Source: Streptomyces roseolus | Lineage (GTDB): Bacteria; Actinomycetota; Actinomycetes; Streptomycetales; Streptomycetaceae | Length of the DNA: 64,000 bases | Reading direction: 5' to 3' | Assembly: GCF_014649855.1 (NCBI RefSeq) | Contig: NZ_BMTV01000005.1 | Location: 17,248 to 81,247, forward strand | Shown: in pieces, positions 62,449 through 64,000 of the stretch | How the letters are laid out: every line of letters starts with the position of its first letter | Position numbering within the stretch: position 1 is the stretch's first letter | Translations under genes and position numbers: made by a program | The notes under the pieces: generated by a model | The model's database searches: none | What the model was told of the DNA's origin: nothing | Seen by the model: the letters and a program-made list of their open reading frames with translations, nothing else

Positions 62449-63612
62449 ATGAGTACCTACCGTGATCCCGCCGCCCGGGGCGGTGTCCTGCGGACCGTGG
62501 GGACCCGCGAGCGGCGCTCCCACCTGTCGGCGCCCCGGGTGCCGACGGTGGGCATCGACATCGGCGGGACCAAGGTGATGGCGGGCGTCGTCGACGCCGA
62601 CGGCACCATCCTGGAGAAGATCCGCACCGAGACCCCCGACAAGTCCAAGAGCCCCAAGGTCGTCGAGGACACCATCGTCGAGCTGGTCCTGGACCTCTCC
62701 GACCGGCACGACGTGCACGCCGTCGGCATCGGCGCGGCCGGCTGGGTCGACGCCGACCGGGCCCGCGTCCTCTTCGCCCCCCACCTGGCCTGGCGCAACG
62801 AACCCCTCAGGGACGCCCTCCAGGACCGGCTCGCCGTCCCCGTCATGGTGGACAACGACGCCAACACCGCCGCCTGGGCCGAATGGCGCTTCGGCGCGGG
62901 CCGCGGCGAGGACCACCTCGTCATGATCACCCTCGGTACGGGGATCGGCGGCGCCATCCTGGAGGACGGCAAGGTCAAGCGGGGCAAGTTCGGCGTCGCC
63001 GGCGAGTTCGGCCACATGCAGGTCGTGCCCGGCGGCCACCGCTGCCCCTGCGGCAACCGCGGCTGCTGGGAGCAGTACAGCTCCGGCAACGCCCTGGTCC
63101 GCGAGGCCCGCGAGCTGGCCGCCGCCGACTCCCCGGTGGCGTACAACATCATCGAGCGGGTCAAGGGCAGCGTCCCCGACATCACCGGCCCCCTCATCAC
63201 CGAGCTCGCCCGCGAGGGCGACGCCATGTGCGTCGAGCTGTTCCAGGACATCGGGCAGTGGCTCGGCGTCGGCATCGCCAACCTCGCCGCCGCCCTCGAC
63301 CCCTCCTGCTTCGTCATCGGCGGCGGCGTCTCCGCCGCCGACGACCTGCTCATCGGCCCCGCGCGGGAGGCCTTCCGCCGCCACCTCACCGGCCGCGGCT
63401 ACCGCCCCGAGGCCCGGATCACCCGCGCCCAGCTCGGCCCCGAGGCCGGCATGGTCGGCGCCGCCGACCTCGCCCGCCTCGTCGCCCGCCGCTTCCGCCG
63501 CGCCAACCGGCGCCGGGTGGAGCGCTACGAGCGGTACGAGCGGTACGCGCAGGCCTTCCGCGCCGGCACCCACGGGCGCACCCCCCGCACCCCCGAGGAC
63601 CCCGGCTCATGA
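62449..63612 (+). CDS. ROK-family sugar kinase (glucokinase-like)
   Basis: 387 residues from ATG 62449. Longer than usual: 33 N-terminal residues precede the kinase. ATP motif VGIDIGGTKVMAGVVD (near residue 36), substrate DNDANTAAWAEW, MITLGTGIGGAILEDGK, GEFGHMQVVPGG and the ROK zinc motif HRCPCGNRGCWEQY (near 198). It phosphorylates a hexose at C6. A basic C-terminal tail (RRFRRANRRRVERYERYERY) is unusual. CAGAAT ends 7 bases before the ATG without ribosome site, so a leaderless start is possible. Likely kinase for the imported sugar, or general glucokinase. Confidence 0.88.
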   Translation: MSTYRDPAARGGVLRTVGTRERRSHLSAPRVPTVGIDIGGTKVMAGVVDADGTILEKIRTETPDKSKSPKVVEDTIVELVLDLSDRHDVHAVGIGAAGWVDADRARVLFAPHLAWRNEPLRDALQDRLAVPVMVDNDANTAAWAEWRFGAGRGEDHLVMITLGTGIGGAILEDGKVKRGKFGVAGEFGHMQVVPGGHRCPCGNRGCWEQYSSGNALVREARELAAADSPVAYNIIERVKGSVPDITGPLITELAREGDAMCVELFQDIGQWLGVGIANLAAALDPSCFVIGGGVSAADDLLIGPAREAFRRHLTGRGYRPEARITRAQLGPEAGMVGAADLARLVARRFRRANRRRVERYERYERYAQAFRAGTHGRTPRTPEDPGS

Positions 63613-64000
63613 CCGTCCACCAGCAGCCCGCGAGCCCGCCCGAGGAGCGGCTCCCCGAGGAGCGCCACGACCGGCCGCGGCTGCCGGAGGACCGGGGGCG
63701 GATGCTGCGCCGCCGCTGGCTGACGGCGGTCATCATCGTGCTGCTCGTCGGCATCCCCGCCGGCTACCTGGTGATCTCCGCCGGGCAGAGCCGGGAGAGC
63801 GGCCTCGACAAAGAGCGCGAGTCCTCCGTCGTCGGGCTCCAGGACAACTGGCCCTCGCTGATGAAGCGCCGCGTCTTCGAGGTCCCCGTCCCGTCCGGCG
63901 CCTCCGGCGTCGCCTACTACGAGACCAGCAACTGGAGGACCAGCCGGCTGTACGTGCAGTTCACCACCACGGCGACCGGACTCGACGCCTTCCTCGCCGA
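63609..64000 (+). CDS. Single-span membrane protein, N-terminal part
   Basis: Starts at ATG 63609 with an ATGA overlap with the ROK kinase stop and runs out of the window after 130 codons. A polar, Pro/Glu/Arg-rich cytoplasmic tail (about 1-38) precedes one membrane helix (LTAVIIVLLVGIPAGYLVIS) and an extracytoplasmic region (SLMKRRVFEVPVPSGASGVAYYETSNWRTSRLYVQFTTTATGLDAFL). Family not recognised. Co-translation with the kinase suggests a common operon. Confidence 0.7.
   Translation, partial: MTVHQQPASPPEERLPEERHDRPRLPEDRGRMLRRRWLTAVIIVLLVGIPAGYLVISAGQSRESGLDKERESSVVGLQDNWPSLMKRRVFEVPVPSGASGVAYYETSNWRTSRLYVQFTTTATGLDAFLA

Overview
The window reads as chromosomal DNA of a Streptomyces or close relative. 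The evidence is very high G+C with G/C in almost every third codon position, many GTG starts, 4-bp ATGA/GTGA stop-start overlaps, and families typical of the genus (TIGR04222 membrane protein, SGNH lipase, NarL-type two-component pairs, ROK kinase). I did not compute GC content or run any database search; assignments come from reading the translations.

Layout. 1-5.5 kb: the end of a ricin-lectin protein, a DM13 lipoprotein-like protein, an MFS exporter, a His-rich protein behind a perfect CsoR-type copper operator, and a GlxA-type AraC regulator divergent from an alpha/beta hydrolase. 5.5-8.6 kb: a patch that looks acquired, with a secreted toxin-like protein overlapping a possible immunity gene, a broken minus-strand gene, the C-terminal scrap of a tyrosine integrase, and a membrane-anchored Mrr-type nuclease with a small partner. 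8.9-18.4 kb: CorA, a winged-helix AlkZ-like protein, a GAF-LuxR regulator facing two acyl-CoA synthetases, and several small genes including a zinc-ribbon protein with a tandem repeat.

18.5-35.3 kb and 42.3-52.7 kb form one split purine/allantoin catabolic system. The first block has gcl, catalase, glxR, hyi, a thiamine-binding-like/HTH pair, uraD-hiuH-uricase, two NCS2 permeases and an 8-oxoguanine deaminase. The second has malate synthase, a MobA-like nucleotidyltransferase, an IclR regulator (AllR), allantoinase and allantoicase. Together they take urate through 5-hydroxyisourate, OHCU, allantoin and allantoate to ureidoglycolate. Glyoxylate is then used by Gcl, GlxR, Hyi and malate synthase, while catalase can remove uricase peroxide. 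No ureidoglycolate lyase or xanthine dehydrogenase is in the window. The promoters carry two recurring inverted repeats. One is a TTCCG-n5-CGGAA type, present as pairs exactly 21 bp apart before gcl, hyi, malate synthase and between allR and allB. The other is a TTCAAC-n5-GTTGAA type before catalase, the uricase operon, malate synthase and allB. This shared wiring is the most informative finding in the window.

35.4-42.2 kb between the blocks holds hypotheticals, a fibronectin-III lipoprotein, two large unrecognised alpha-helical proteins and an SGNH hydrolase. 45.4-49.1 kb has a NarL/HK pair divergent from a small ABC exporter. 53-58.4 kb has an SDR, a RibD-like reductase, an EamA transporter, a second NarL/HK pair and a PaaI-type thioesterase. 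58.4-64 kb is a sugar or inositol uptake locus: a Gfo/Idh dehydrogenase, a three-gene ABC importer, a ROK kinase and the start of a membrane protein.
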